Shown here one piece after another: positions 44,900 to 53,735 of a DNA stretch of 64,000 nt. The notes beneath the pieces were generated by a model. The model searched no databases and had not been told where the DNA came from. It saw only the letters and a program-made list of their open reading frames with translations. The stretch is from a bacterium (GTDB taxonomy: Bacteria > Sysuimicrobiota > Sysuimicrobiia > Sysuimicrobiales > Segetimicrobiaceae), in the NCBI GenBank assembly GCA_035308905.1, contig DATGFS010000032.1, positions 90,469-154,468 on the forward strand, read 5' to 3'. Made by a program: the position numbers and the translations under genes. Positions within the stretch are counted from its first letter, which is position 1. Each line of letters opens with the position of its first letter.

Positions 44900-44925
44900 T
44901 GCGGGGTCGCGGGTGCCGCGAGCGG

Positions 44926-45354
44926 CTAGGGAATCAGCGGGTCCAAATCCGGAAGGAGCACAATGCCCTCCTGATCGTTCGCGGCCGTGTGGGCGACGAG
45001 CGCCGTCGCGGGCGCGCCGGCCCGGTTCATCACGAGGTGCGGGACATCCGCCGGGATGTAGACGTAATCACCCGCCGCCGCGTCCACGTGGTGCTCGAGC
45101 CGGGACCCGAAGAACATCTCCGCGCGGCCGTCGATCACGTAGGCTGCCGTCTCGATCCCGCGGTGAAGATGCGTCTTCGCCCGGGCGCCCGGGGGCAGGA
45201 CGAGCACCGTCATACAGATGGCGCGCGAGCCAACCGTCTCGCCGGTGAGCCCGCGCATGTACGTCAGGCCCTGCCGTCCCCGGTACGCGTCGCCCGACCG
45301 GACCACACGGCATTCGCGGTCGCTCGGATGCGTCGTCCGATCTCGATCCACCAT
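44926..45354 (-). CDS. Cupin-domain protein
   Basis: A 142-residue small cupin. The first cupin motif is visible as KTHLHRGIETAAYVIDGRAE, with two His and a Glu for metal, and the second as GDYVYIPADVPHLVMN with the third His. ATG 45354 (MVDRDR) is chosen because GAAGGAG lies 7 bases upstream. A GTG six codons earlier has none. Such proteins may be isomerases, dioxygenases or sugar-binding. No substrate can be assigned. It follows mobA on the same strand. Confidence 0.85.
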   Translation of the reverse strand: MVDRDRTTHPSDRECRVVRSGDAYRGRQGLTYMRGLTGETVGSRAICMTVLVLPPGARAKTHLHRGIETAAYVIDGRAEMFFGSRLEHHVDAAAGDYVYIPADVPHLVMNRAGAPATALVAHTAANDQEGIVLLPDLDPLIP

Positions 45355-45374
45355 CGCCAACTCCTTCTCCACGT

Positions 45375-45974
45375 TTAGGACGTATGCTGCCCGAGTTCCC
45401 GGCCCGGCGCCATTCGCGCAAGCGCCGCGCGGTAATCGTCCGGCGTATTCAAATTCAGGAGCGACTGAAGGTTCGGATCGAACCGCCGCAGCTCATCGGC
45501 GTCCACGACGCGGGTGCGTACGTCACGCAGCACGTCCGCGTTGCGGCCGCCCGCCGCGAGCACCCGCGTAATGGGCTCGAGGCAGGCCGGCGTGTAGACC
45601 GCGTGCAGCGGTTCGTAGTCCCGCACGCGCGGGATTACAATGTCCGCCGACCGGGCAAGATCGCCCATGTGCCGGATGAGGGCGGGGCACAGAAACGGCA
45701 TGTCGCAGCCGCAGACGAAGGCCGGACCGCCGGCGTGCCGGACCGCCGTGTAGATGCCGACGAGGGACCGCCGTTCCGGCAGGGCGTCAGGCACGGTCCG
45801 CAGGCCGAGCGCTTTGTAGGGCTCGGGATTGTTCGCGACGATGAAGATATCCGCGCAGGCCTCGCGCAGCCGCGCCGCCACCCGTTCGACGAGCGTCGTC
45901 CCCCCAAACGGCAGGAAGGCTTTGTCGCGCCCCATGCGCCGGCTTTCGCCGCCGCCGAGAATGGCCCCGATCAC
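45375..45974 (-). CDS. mobA: Molybdenum cofactor guanylyltransferase MobA
   Basis: A 199-residue nucleotidyltransferase that attaches GMP to molybdopterin to form the MGD cofactor. The N-terminal GTP-binding motif GGGESRRMGRDKAFLPFGG is intact, as are RSLVGIYTAVRHAGGPAFVC and the metal-site GCDMPFLCPALI. NLNTPDDYRAAL near the end is also typical. It would serve the bis-MGD molybdoenzyme encoded about 16 kb to the right. Confidence 0.93.
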   Translation of the reverse strand: MIGAILGGGESRRMGRDKAFLPFGGTTLVERVAARLREACADIFIVANNPEPYKALGLRTVPDALPERRSLVGIYTAVRHAGGPAFVCGCDMPFLCPALIRHMGDLARSADIVIPRVRDYEPLHAVYTPACLEPITRVLAAGGRNADVLRDVRTRVVDADELRRFDPNLQSLLNLNTPDDYRAALARMAPGRELGQHTS

Positions 45975-46090
45975 GGCACGAGTATAGCATCGAAGCCCGA
46001 TCGCCCAGGGTTCCCCCGGCCGGAGAGGGAAAGTGGTGGCGGAATCTTCGGTGCGCGCGGGGGCGCTTCCGGTGAAGCGGAGGGGTGCCG

Positions 46091-46408
46091 ATGGAAGAGC
46101 TGCAGGCTCGCCAAGTGCTGAAAGAGTTTGGGGTCCAGGTTACCCAGTTCATGGGCCGGCGCCGTGAACTGCGGGAGCAGGCGGCGTCCGCGATCGATGG
46201 AGAAGACCGTGCCTCCGTCGCGGCCGTCCTCGCCGCCCTGGTGAGCGAGACCTCCGAGATGCATCGGCGGTGGCTCGAGGTCACCAACCTTGTGCTCGAG
46301 CAGGAGCGGCAGGCGTACAGCGAGATGGCCCACCTCCTCGAGCAGGCCGGGCAAGCCGGTCAAGGCGATCTGCCGGGCGTCCCGCCGCCGCCGGAGCGGC
46401 CCACCTAG
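46091..46408 (+). CDS. Small hypothetical helical protein
   Basis: A 105-residue protein, mostly charged helices suited to a coiled coil (LQARQVLKEFGVQVTQFMGR, DRASVAAVLAALVSETSEMH, WLEVTNLVLEQERQAYSEMA) with a short Pro-rich end. No family recognised. ATG 46091 follows GGAGGGG by six bases. A GTG two codons earlier is less well placed. It ends one base before the next gene, a small membrane protein, so the two may work together. Confidence 0.65.
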   Translation: MEELQARQVLKEFGVQVTQFMGRRRELREQAASAIDGEDRASVAAVLAALVSETSEMHRRWLEVTNLVLEQERQAYSEMAHLLEQAGQAGQGDLPGVPPPPERPT

Positions 46409-46409
46409 G

Positions 46410-46826
46410 ATGGCGACCATCCCGCGGCGGCGCGGTGCGGCGGTGCATCCGGCCGTAGCGCCGCTTTCTCTTGTCCTCGTCCTTCCGGCGGCGGGTTTCT
46501 TCGCGGCCGCGGCCCTGCGTCTGCTGCAGCCGGTGCAGCACATGCCGGCCGCCGCCGCCGAGGTTTACTTCCACTTCTTCGCGCGGATGCCGCGCGACGC
46601 CAAACTGGGTGTGCTCGTAGCTGCGCCGGCGCTGAGCCTCGTCCTTGCCGTCGTGGATCAGCGCCTGCGGTGGCGCCGCGACCCCGCCTGGCGGTCAGCG
46701 GTGGTCGGCCTGGCGGCCGCGTGCCGTCCGGTGATTGTCCGTCCCTTCGCCGTCATGAGCGCGCTCGCGCTGCTCGCCGCCGCGATCTGGTTCGCCTTCA
46801 TCGTCGTGCACGCGATCGCCGGGTAG
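46410..46826 (+). CDS. Small hypothetical membrane protein
   Basis: A 138-residue protein with about three or four membrane helices (LSLVLVLPAAGFFAAAALRL, KLGVLVAAPALSLVLAVVD, ALALLAAAIWFAFIVVHAIA) joined by basic loops. No family recognised. ATG 46410 overlaps the TAG-adjacent end of the preceding small gene region (TAGGATG), which supports coupling. It ends 5 bases before the convergent M42 peptidase gene. Confidence 0.65.
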   Translation: MATIPRRRGAAVHPAVAPLSLVLVLPAAGFFAAAALRLLQPVQHMPAAAAEVYFHFFARMPRDAKLGVLVAAPALSLVLAVVDQRLRWRRDPAWRSAVVGLAAACRPVIVRPFAVMSALALLAAAIWFAFIVVHAIAG

Positions 46827-46831
46827 GGCCG

Positions 46832-47887
46832 CTACTCGAACAGCCGCGGCACCTCGCGGACGAACGCGGTCACGAGACGCACGGTCGCGTCGAAGTCGCT
46901 GAGCCGGAGCATGCTGAGCGGCGAGTGGATGTACCGGCACGGCACCGAGACCGAGCCGGCGAGCACGCCGGCGCCGCTCGTGTGGATGGCGCCGGCGTCC
47001 GTCCCGCCGTAGGGCGGCCGCTTGTGCTGGTACGGAATGTCGTTGGCCTCTGCCACCCGCTCGAGCGCGTGCACGAGCTGCGGGCGCACGATCATTGAAC
47101 GGTCCGCGATGGTGATCACCGTGCCGCCGCCGAGCCGCGTGACCCGCTTCGGGCCGGGCACCCCCGGCAGGTCCGAGGCCACCGTCCCCTCGATCGCGAG
47201 GGCCACGTCGGGCTCGATCTGATACGCCGCGGTCCGCGCGCCGCGGAGGCCGGTCTCCTCGCCGATGGTGAAGGCGCACACCAGGGTCCCGTCGACGGGC
47301 GTCCCCGCCAGCGCTTCGAGCGTCTTGATCAGGACGGCGCAGCCGGCCCGGTCGTCGAGCGCCTTCCCCATGATCAGCCCGTCGGGCAGGTGCTCGCACG
47401 GATAGGCGATCGTCGCCGGATCGCCGACACGCACCCCGCGCTGCGCCACGTCGTCCGCCGACTGCGCGCCGATATCCACGTACAGGGCCTCGAGCGGCAC
47501 CGGGCGTTCGCGCTCCTCCGCGCTGAGAATATGCGGGGGCAGGGTACCCACGACGCCGCGCACGAGCGCCCCGTCGCGCGTGCGGATTGTCACGGCGTGC
47601 GCGAGCAAGAGGCGCACGTCCCAGCCGCCGACGGTCGTGAATCGCAGGAAGCCTTCCGGCTCGACGTAGGTGATGATGAATCCGATCTCGTCCATGTGCG
47701 CGTCCAGCATCAGCGTCCGGCCGGGTCCGGCGCCGCGGCGGGTGACAAGGAGATTGCCGAGAACGTCGGTGCGCACGTCGTCGGCCCAGGGGGCGACGAG
47801 CGCCTCGATCATCCGCCGGACGTCGTCCTCGAAGCCGGACACGCCGAACGCGTTGGACAGCGAGCCGATCAGGCTGTGGGTCTCCAT
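46832..47887 (-). CDS. M42-family metallo-aminopeptidase
   Basis: A 351-residue dinuclear-zinc aminopeptidase of the TET/FrvX class. Metal and catalytic residues are visible: His in LDAHMDEIGFII (about 66), Asp in GKALDDRAGCA, the Glu-Glu in IGEETGLRGA (first Glu is the base), Asp in EGTVASDLPGVPGP, and the late His in RYIHSPLSM. Cytosolic. Such enzymes assemble into large shells that finish peptide breakdown. The frame continues far upstream, but ATG 47887 gives the standard N-terminus (METHSLIGSLSNAFGVSGFE). It is divergent from an M20 peptidase gene. Confidence 0.93.
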   Translation of the reverse strand: METHSLIGSLSNAFGVSGFEDDVRRMIEALVAPWADDVRTDVLGNLLVTRRGAGPGRTLMLDAHMDEIGFIITYVEPEGFLRFTTVGGWDVRLLLAHAVTIRTRDGALVRGVVGTLPPHILSAEERERPVPLEALYVDIGAQSADDVAQRGVRVGDPATIAYPCEHLPDGLIMGKALDDRAGCAVLIKTLEALAGTPVDGTLVCAFTIGEETGLRGARTAAYQIEPDVALAIEGTVASDLPGVPGPKRVTRLGGGTVITIADRSMIVRPQLVHALERVAEANDIPYQHKRPPYGGTDAGAIHTSGAGVLAGSVSVPCRYIHSPLSMLRLSDFDATVRLVTAFVREVPRLFE

Positions 47888-48042
47888 GAACCCGAAAATT
47901 TCCGCTCCGCGGGGACACCTCCTGCGGCGGGCCCAGGGAACGCGGTCGCGCGCGCGAAAGAATTCAGTCTCCCACCGCTCGGAGAAGCAGGGGTCGCGAA
48001 GCGGCCGGCGGTCCTGCGCCGGACAGGGGGAAGGAGCCCGCC

Positions 48043-49398
48043 GTGGACGCGATGACCGCGCAGGTCGACCGGGTGTTCCCGCAGGCGATCGAGGACCTCC
48101 GCCGGCTGGTTCGGATCCCGTCGGTGGCCGCCCAGCGGCAGGGGATCCCGGAAGGGGCCCAGGCGGTGCGCGCTCTGTTCGAGGCCGAGGGCGGCCGGGT
48201 GACGCTGCTCGCAGACGGCGGCGCGAATCCCGTCGTCGTCGCCGAGTTCGAGGGACGGTCGGCGCGGACGCTGCTCTTTTACGACCACTACGACGTGCAG
48301 CCCGCGGAGCCGCTCGACGAATGGACCGTGGCCCCGTTCGACGTGACACGGCGCGACGGCCTGATCCTCGGCCGCGGCGTCTCGGACAACAAAGGCGATC
48401 TGATGACGCGCATCGCCGCGCTCCGTCTGCTCAAAGCGGCCCACGGCGGCCTGCCGTGCCGGGTGAAGTTCGTCGTGGAGGGCGAGGAGGAAGTCTCGAG
48501 CGTGCACTTCGGCGCGATCACGCGCGCGCACACGGATCTCCTGCGCGCCGACGCGTGCATCTGGGAGTACGGCGAGCGGGACGCCGAGGAGCGGATGCAC
48601 ATCGTCTGCGGCATGAAGGGCATCTGCTACGTGCAGCTGGAGGCGCGCACCGCGTCCGTCGACCTGCACTCGTCCTACGGCGCGGTGATCGAAGGCGCGG
48701 CGACCCGCCTCGCCTGGGCGCTGGCCACCTTCAAGGACCGGAGCGGCCGGGTGCTGATCCCGGGCCATTACGACCGCGTCCGGCGGCCGACCGCGGAGGA
48801 AGACGCCGCAGCCGCGGAGATTCCGCACGACGTCGTCGACGACATGCGCGAGCGCGTGAAGGTCGGGGAGTTGATCGGCGGCGTTCGCGGCGGGGCGGCC
48901 GTGCGGCAGCTCCTGTTCGCGCCGACGTGCACGATCTGCGGCATCTGGGGCGGCTATATGCTCGAGGGCTCGAAGACGGTGCTGCCGTGCGTCGCGCACG
49001 CCAAGGTCGATTTCCGGCTGGTGCCCGATCAGGATCCGCACGAGGTCGCGCGCAACGTGCGGCGCCATCTCGACGCGCAGGGGTTCCGCGACATCGAGGT
49101 CACCGTCCTGGGCGCCGAGTACCCGTGGCGGACCACGTTGAGCGATCCGTTTGTCGGGCTGGTGCGCGACGTGGTGAAGGAGGCGACGGGCCGCGCCACG
49201 GTGCTCTACCCGACCTCCGCCGGGACGGGGCCGATGCACGATCTCGGGCCGGTGCTCAACATCCCGCTCGTCAGCACGGGCGGCGGCTACTGGGGCAGCC
49301 GGGCGCACGCGCCGGACGAGAACGTGCGCGAGAGCGACTTCCGGGAGACGATCGCGCTGATGGCGCGGCTGCTCGAGCGGTTCGCGGCCGCCGGGTAA
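48043..49398 (+). CDS. M20-family dipeptidase/deacylase
   Basis: A 451-residue zinc hydrolase. Metal sites are the His and Asp in FYDHYDVQPAEP (about 81-85), Asp in GRGVSDNKGDLM, the Glu-Glu in VEGEEEVSS, and the final His in YWGSRAHAPDENV. Sequence style (SVAAQRQGIPEGAQAVRALF) is that of M20 dipeptidases in soil bacteria. GTG start with GGGGAAGGAG upstream. Divergent from the M42 gene across a 155-base gap, so both peptidases may be controlled together. Confidence 0.92.
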   Translation: MDAMTAQVDRVFPQAIEDLRRLVRIPSVAAQRQGIPEGAQAVRALFEAEGGRVTLLADGGANPVVVAEFEGRSARTLLFYDHYDVQPAEPLDEWTVAPFDVTRRDGLILGRGVSDNKGDLMTRIAALRLLKAAHGGLPCRVKFVVEGEEEVSSVHFGAITRAHTDLLRADACIWEYGERDAEERMHIVCGMKGICYVQLEARTASVDLHSSYGAVIEGAATRLAWALATFKDRSGRVLIPGHYDRVRRPTAEEDAAAAEIPHDVVDDMRERVKVGELIGGVRGGAAVRQLLFAPTCTICGIWGGYMLEGSKTVLPCVAHAKVDFRLVPDQDPHEVARNVRRHLDAQGFRDIEVTVLGAEYPWRTTLSDPFVGLVRDVVKEATGRATVLYPTSAGTGPMHDLGPVLNIPLVSTGGGYWGSRAHAPDENVRESDFRETIALMARLLERFAAAG

Positions 49399-49416
49399 CG
49401 CTGTAATTACATGGTT

Positions 49417-49438
49417 GCCCGCCGCGGAGCCGGCGGGC
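49417..49438. terminator. Stem-loop after the M20 gene
   Basis: GCCCGCCG-CGGAGC-CGGCGGGC is a perfect 8-base-pair hairpin 19 bases past the stop. No T-run follows, so termination is probable only by analogy with other GC-rich genomes. Confidence 0.45.
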
Positions 49439-49573
49439 GGGAATCGCGCGCCGGCCGCGGCCGTTCGCGACAATAGCCGCCTCGCGTGGATCGCGGACAG
49501 CGTCCGCGAGGTGATGCAATAACAGCCGGCCGGCAATCATGAAATCGAAGACCTTGTTCACAGGAGGCGGGGC

Positions 49574-50044
49574 ATGACACTCGAAGTCGGGCAGCAGGCG
49601 CCGGAAGCCGTTCTCGTGAACGGCGAACGCAAGGCGGTCAAGGTGAGCGAACTGCGCGGCAAGACGACGGTGTTCGCGTTCTTTCCGGCGGCGTTCACCG
49701 GCACGTGCACCAAGGAGATGTGCCGGTTCCGCGACGACCTGAGCCGGTTCAACTCGCTGAACGCGCAGGTCTACGGGGTCAGCGCCGACACGCCGTTCGT
49801 GCTCAACGAGTTCGCGAAGGCCAACAACCTGACGTTTCCGCTGTTGAGCGATTTCAATCACCAGGCGATGAAGGCCTTCGGGGTGTACGATCCGGCGTTT
49901 GTGGGCCTGCTCGACGGCATCGCGAAGCGGTCCGTGTTTGTGATGGACAAGAACGGGAAGGTCGTGTACACGTGGTTGAGCGACAAGGCGGGACAGGAGC
50001 CCCCCTACGAGGACGTGGAGGCCGCGGTCGAAAAGGCCGGCTGA
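49574..50044 (+). CDS. Peroxiredoxin, BCP/AhpE-like
   Basis: A 156-residue thiol peroxidase. The active-site segment FFPAAFTGTCTKEMCRFRDD gives the peroxidatic Cys (about residue 44) and a second Cys five residues later, the spacing of the resolving Cys in BCP-type enzymes. FPLLSDFNHQAMKAFGVYD follows the fold. ATG 49574 has AGGAGGCG upstream. It would reduce hydrogen or organic peroxides using thioredoxin-like partners. It sits before an M16 peptidase pair, possibly in the same transcript. Confidence 0.93.
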   Translation: MTLEVGQQAPEAVLVNGERKAVKVSELRGKTTVFAFFPAAFTGTCTKEMCRFRDDLSRFNSLNAQVYGVSADTPFVLNEFAKANNLTFPLLSDFNHQAMKAFGVYDPAFVGLLDGIAKRSVFVMDKNGKVVYTWLSDKAGQEPPYEDVEAAVEKAG

Positions 50045-50063
50045 TGCGGACGGCGGGGACCGG

Positions 50064-51413
50064 ATGGGTCCCGGGAAGAATCCGGACATGACGCCGACGG
50101 TTCGCACCACGCTGTCGAACGGACTCCTCGTCTTGCTGCGCGAGGTCCACACGGCGCCGGTGGCCACGTTCTGGGCGTGGTACCGTGTCGGCAGCCGCAA
50201 CGAGGTGCCGGGGATCACCGGCATCTCGCACTGGGTCGAGCACATGCTCTTCAAGGGGACCCCGACCCTCGGCAAGGGCGAGCTGTCGCGGCTCATCAAC
50301 CGCCACGGCGGCACGTGGAACGGGTTTACCTGGAAGGACTTCACCGCGTATTTCGAGACCCTGCCCGCCGAGCACATCGGCCTCGGCATCCGCATCGAAT
50401 CGGACCGCATGGTCAACACGCTGTTCGATCCCGGCGAGGTCGAGAGCGAGCGTACCGTCATCATCTCGGAGCGCGAGGGCGCTGAAAACAGCCCGGATTT
50501 CGCGCTTTACGAAGAAGTCGAGAGCGCGGCATACCGCGTCCACCCGTACCGGCACGCGGTGATCGGCTACAAGAGCGATCTGCGCGCGATCACCCGCGAG
50601 GACCTGGTGCGGCACTACCGGACGTACTACACGCCGCGCAACGCCATCGTGGTCGCGGTCGGCGATTTCGACGCCCCGGCGCTGCTGGAGCAGATCCGCG
50701 CGGCGTTCGAACCGATTCCTTCGGGCCCGCCGGTGCCGCCGATCCGCGGCGTCGAGCCGCCCCAGGAAGGCGAGCGGCGCGTCACCCTCAAGCGTCCCGG
50801 CGGCGCGGTGCCGGTCGCGCAGCTCGTTTTTCACGCGCCCCCGGTCGCGCACCCGGATTTTTTCCCTCTGCTCATCGCCGACGGCGTCTTGTCGGGGTTC
50901 AAAGGACCGGGGGTGTTCGGCGGCGACGGCCTCGGCGCGCGCAGCAGCCGGCTGTACCGCGCGCTCGTCGAGACCCAGCTGGCCGTGGAGGCCGGCAGCG
51001 CGTACCGGCCGTCGTTGGATCCGGGGTTGCTCGAGATCGGGCTGACCCTCCGGCCGGACGTTCGTCCGGAGCGGGCGGAGTCGGCGCTGCTGGCCGAGCT
51101 CGCCCGGCTCGCCGAGGAGCCGATCGATGCCGCGGAGCTCGAGAAGGTTCGCAAGCAGGCCCGCGCGCAGTGGGTGTACTCCGCGGACGGCGTCACCCAG
51201 CAGGCGGTGCTGCTCGGGAGCACCGAGGTTGTCGCGGGCGGATGGTTCCTCGAGGAGTTCGAGCAGCGCCTCGCCGCCGTGACGCCCCGGGCGGTGCAGG
51301 AGGCGGCCGCGCGGGTCTTCGACGAGCGCAACCGCACGGTCGGCTGGTATCTGCCGGTGGAGTCGCCGCAGCCCGCGGCCGCCCAACCCGCCGCCGCCCG
51401 CGGTGACGATTGA
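50064..51413 (+). CDS. M16-family zinc peptidase, catalytic subunit
   Basis: A 449-residue processing-protease-like enzyme with the inverted zinc motif HxxEH in GISHWVEHMLFKGTP (about residues 52-56) and the distal Glu ligand in SEREGAENSPDFALYEEVES. The C-terminal half has lost the motif, as normal, and ends in an Ala/Pro tail. The next gene is the non-catalytic partner and shares one base with this stop (TGATG). ATG 50064 is given. ATG 50088 (MTPTVRTTLSNG) is also plausible. Likely role: degradation of peptides or processing in the envelope. Confidence 0.92.
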   Translation: MGPGKNPDMTPTVRTTLSNGLLVLLREVHTAPVATFWAWYRVGSRNEVPGITGISHWVEHMLFKGTPTLGKGELSRLINRHGGTWNGFTWKDFTAYFETLPAEHIGLGIRIESDRMVNTLFDPGEVESERTVIISEREGAENSPDFALYEEVESAAYRVHPYRHAVIGYKSDLRAITREDLVRHYRTYYTPRNAIVVAVGDFDAPALLEQIRAAFEPIPSGPPVPPIRGVEPPQEGERRVTLKRPGGAVPVAQLVFHAPPVAHPDFFPLLIADGVLSGFKGPGVFGGDGLGARSSRLYRALVETQLAVEAGSAYRPSLDPGLLEIGLTLRPDVRPERAESALLAELARLAEEPIDAAELEKVRKQARAQWVYSADGVTQQAVLLGSTEVVAGGWFLEEFEQRLAAVTPRAVQEAAARVFDERNRTVGWYLPVESPQPAAAQPAAARGDD

Positions 51414-52696
51414 TGGCCGAGGCAGGCGTCCGCGCCGTTCCCATTACGCCGGAGACGGTGACGCGGCGGCAGCTTCCGAACGGCGCCGTCGTGCTGGTGC
51501 GGGAGAGCCACGCTCATCCCGCCCTCACGGTCCGCGGATATCTGCCGGCCGGCGTGCGGGTGGACCCGCCGGGGCGGGACGGCTTGGCGGTGCTGGCGGC
51601 GTCGATGCTTACGCGCGGCACCGCCCGGCACACCTCTCAGGAACTCGCCCTCGAGCTGGATTCCATGGGCGCGAGCGTCGGCGTGTCCGCGGACATCGAG
51701 GGCGCCGGCTTTTCGGCGCGCTGCCTCGCGGAAGACGCGGAGCGGGTGCTGGAGCTTCTGACCGAGGTGCTGCTGCGGCCGACGTTCCCGCCGGAAGAAG
51801 TCGAGAAGCAGCGGGGGAAGATCATCACGGCGATCCGCGAGTCCCGGCTCGACACGCGCGCGGCGGCGGACAAGGCGTTTCGGGCGGCCGCGTTTCCCCA
51901 CGGGCATCCGCACCACCGTCCCGCCGAGGGCGAAGAGGAGACCGTCGCCGCGGTGACGCGCGACGATCTCGCGGCGTTTCACCGGCAGCGGTACCGGCCG
52001 GACGGCCTCGTCGTGACCGTGGTCGGCGACGCCGCTGCGGAGTGGGTGGTCGATCGCCTCGCGCGCGCGTTCGAGGGATGGGGGCCCGCGGCCGCGCCCG
52101 CGCCGCCGCCCGTTCCGGCGGCGGGTCCGGCGCCGTCGGTGCAGCGCCGACGGGTCGAGATCCCCGGCAAGACGCAGGCCGACGTCGTGCTCGGCGTCCC
52201 GGGGTTCCCGCGGACGAGTCCGGACTACTACGCCGGCATGATGGCGGATCTCATTCTCGGCCGCCTGGGCTTGATGGGCCGGCTCGGCGCGCGCGTGCGC
52301 GACGAGGAAGGTCTCGCCTACTACGTCTACAGCCAGGCGCAGGGCGGCTTTTTCGGCGGACCGTGGGCCGTGCGCGCGGGGGTCAATCCGGCCAACGTCG
52401 CGCGCGCGATCGAGGGCATCCTCCGTGAGATCGAGGGTTTCCATCGCGAACCCGCGCGCGGCGACGAACTGCGCGACGCGCGCGATTACCTCACGGGGTC
52501 GCTCGCGCTGCGCCTCGAGACCGACGGGGGAATCGCCCAGGCCCTGCTGGAGTTGGAGCTGTTTGATCTGGGGCTCGACTATCTGCCGCGGTTCCCGGCG
52601 CTCATCAACGGAGTGACGCCGGAGCAGATGGGGGAGGTGGCGCGCCGGTATCTCCGGCTCGACGGCTACACGGTCGCCACGGCGGTCCCGGCATAA
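51413..52696 (+). CDS. M16-family peptidase-like, non-catalytic partner
   Basis: A 427-residue M16 fold protein. At the position of HxxEH it reads GLAVLAASMLTRGTARHTSQ, so zinc binding is lost, as in the beta-type subunits of two-gene M16 systems. The conserved C-terminal RDEEGLAYYVYSQAQGGFFG is kept and probably helps substrate binding and dimer formation. An Ala/Pro linker near residue 225 joins the halves. It is coupled by a one-base overlap to the catalytic gene. Confidence 0.9.
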   Translation: MAEAGVRAVPITPETVTRRQLPNGAVVLVRESHAHPALTVRGYLPAGVRVDPPGRDGLAVLAASMLTRGTARHTSQELALELDSMGASVGVSADIEGAGFSARCLAEDAERVLELLTEVLLRPTFPPEEVEKQRGKIITAIRESRLDTRAAADKAFRAAAFPHGHPHHRPAEGEEETVAAVTRDDLAAFHRQRYRPDGLVVTVVGDAAAEWVVDRLARAFEGWGPAAAPAPPPVPAAGPAPSVQRRRVEIPGKTQADVVLGVPGFPRTSPDYYAGMMADLILGRLGLMGRLGARVRDEEGLAYYVYSQAQGGFFGGPWAVRAGVNPANVARAIEGILREIEGFHREPARGDELRDARDYLTGSLALRLETDGGIAQALLELELFDLGLDYLPRFPALINGVTPEQMGEVARRYLRLDGYTVATAVPA

Positions 52697-52729
52697 CGCC
52701 GGCAGGCGGCGTGGCATGAGGGGGATGTG

Positions 52730-53722
52730 ATGCCAGAGTTCGCGTACTTCTGCGGCACCGAGCAGTTCCAGCCCGAGACGCTGCTCGAGCACGCGGCGCA
52801 GGCCGAGGCGGCGGGGTTCGACGCGCTCGCGGTTTCCGATCACTTTCATCCTTGGGTCGACGACGCGTCCGCCGCAGCGTTCGTGTGGGGCTGGCTCGGC
52901 GCGGCCGCCGCGCGCACGAAGCGGGTGCGTCTCGCGACCCAGGTTACGTGTCCGCTGTTTCGCTATCATCCGGCGCTGGTGGCGCAGGCGGCGGCCACGA
53001 CGGACCGGCTGTCCGGCGGACGCTTCGCGCTCGGCGTCGGCAGCGGCGAGGGCATCAACGAGCGGCCGCTCGGGTGGGAGTTTCCCGGGCCGAAGGAGCG
53101 GCGCGGGCGCATGGCCGAGGCGGTGACGATCATGCGCCGTCTCCTGGACGGCGACAAGCTCGACTTCGCCGGCGAGTTTTACCAGACGCACAAGGCGCGG
53201 CTGTACAGCCCGCCGCTTCACCGCGTGCCGATCTGGATGTCGGCCGGGGCGCCGCTGGCCGCGAAACTGGCGGGACGGGTCGCCGACGGTCTGATCGTCA
53301 GCGTGAAGGTCCCGGCGGAGGCGCGGGAGCAGGTGATCGATCCGTGCCTCGACGCCGCGCGCGAAGCCGGGCGGCCCAGACCGACGCTCGTCGCGCAGCG
53401 GTGGTCGATCCTCGCCCCCGACGAAGACGAGGCCTGGCAGGCGCTCGCGGCGTGGCGCGGGCTGCGCGTCGAGGGCCGGCTCGAGGAAGTGGATCCGGCC
53501 GTGCTGCGCGAGCGGGCCGACGGCATGGATCGGCGCGAGATCATCGGCAAGTACGCGTGGGCCCGCACGGCGGAAGAGCTGGTGGAAGTGTACCGCCCGC
53601 TCGTCGAGACGGGCGCCGACATCGTCACCATCCAGGTGACGTCCGTCGACCAGAGCGCGACCATCAGGCGCGTCGGCGAGGACGTGCTGCCGGCGCTGCG
53701 GCGTCTCGCGTCGCGGGCGTGA
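52730..53722 (+). CDS. F420-dependent LLM-class oxidoreductase (G6PDH-related family)
   Basis: A 330-residue luciferase-like barrel enzyme. The N-terminal EFAYFCGTEQFQPETLLEHA, AVSDHFHPWVDD, VRLATQVTCPLFRYHPALVA and GRFALGVGSGEGINERPLG match the F420-dependent glucose-6-phosphate dehydrogenase-related subfamily. PIWMSAGAPLAAKLAGRVAD is the usual phosphate-side loop. ATG 52730 follows GGGGGATGT. The adjacent cofE gene supports F420 as cofactor. The substrate is not determined. Confidence 0.88.
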   Translation: MPEFAYFCGTEQFQPETLLEHAAQAEAAGFDALAVSDHFHPWVDDASAAAFVWGWLGAAAARTKRVRLATQVTCPLFRYHPALVAQAAATTDRLSGGRFALGVGSGEGINERPLGWEFPGPKERRGRMAEAVTIMRRLLDGDKLDFAGEFYQTHKARLYSPPLHRVPIWMSAGAPLAAKLAGRVADGLIVSVKVPAEAREQVIDPCLDAAREAGRPRPTLVAQRWSILAPDEDEAWQALAAWRGLRVEGRLEEVDPAVLRERADGMDRREIIGKYAWARTAEELVEVYRPLVETGADIVTIQVTSVDQSATIRRVGEDVLPALRRLASRA

Positions 53723-53735
53723 CCGCGGGCCGTTG

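Noticed and set aside
46832..48349. Longer 5' extension of the M42 gene
   Set aside because: The added residues are Arg/Pro-rich and unlike the family. They would also overlap the divergent M20 gene.
49574..50044. Second selenoprotein candidate (peroxiredoxin)
   Set aside because: The peroxidatic position is an ordinary Cys codon and the frame has no internal UGA.
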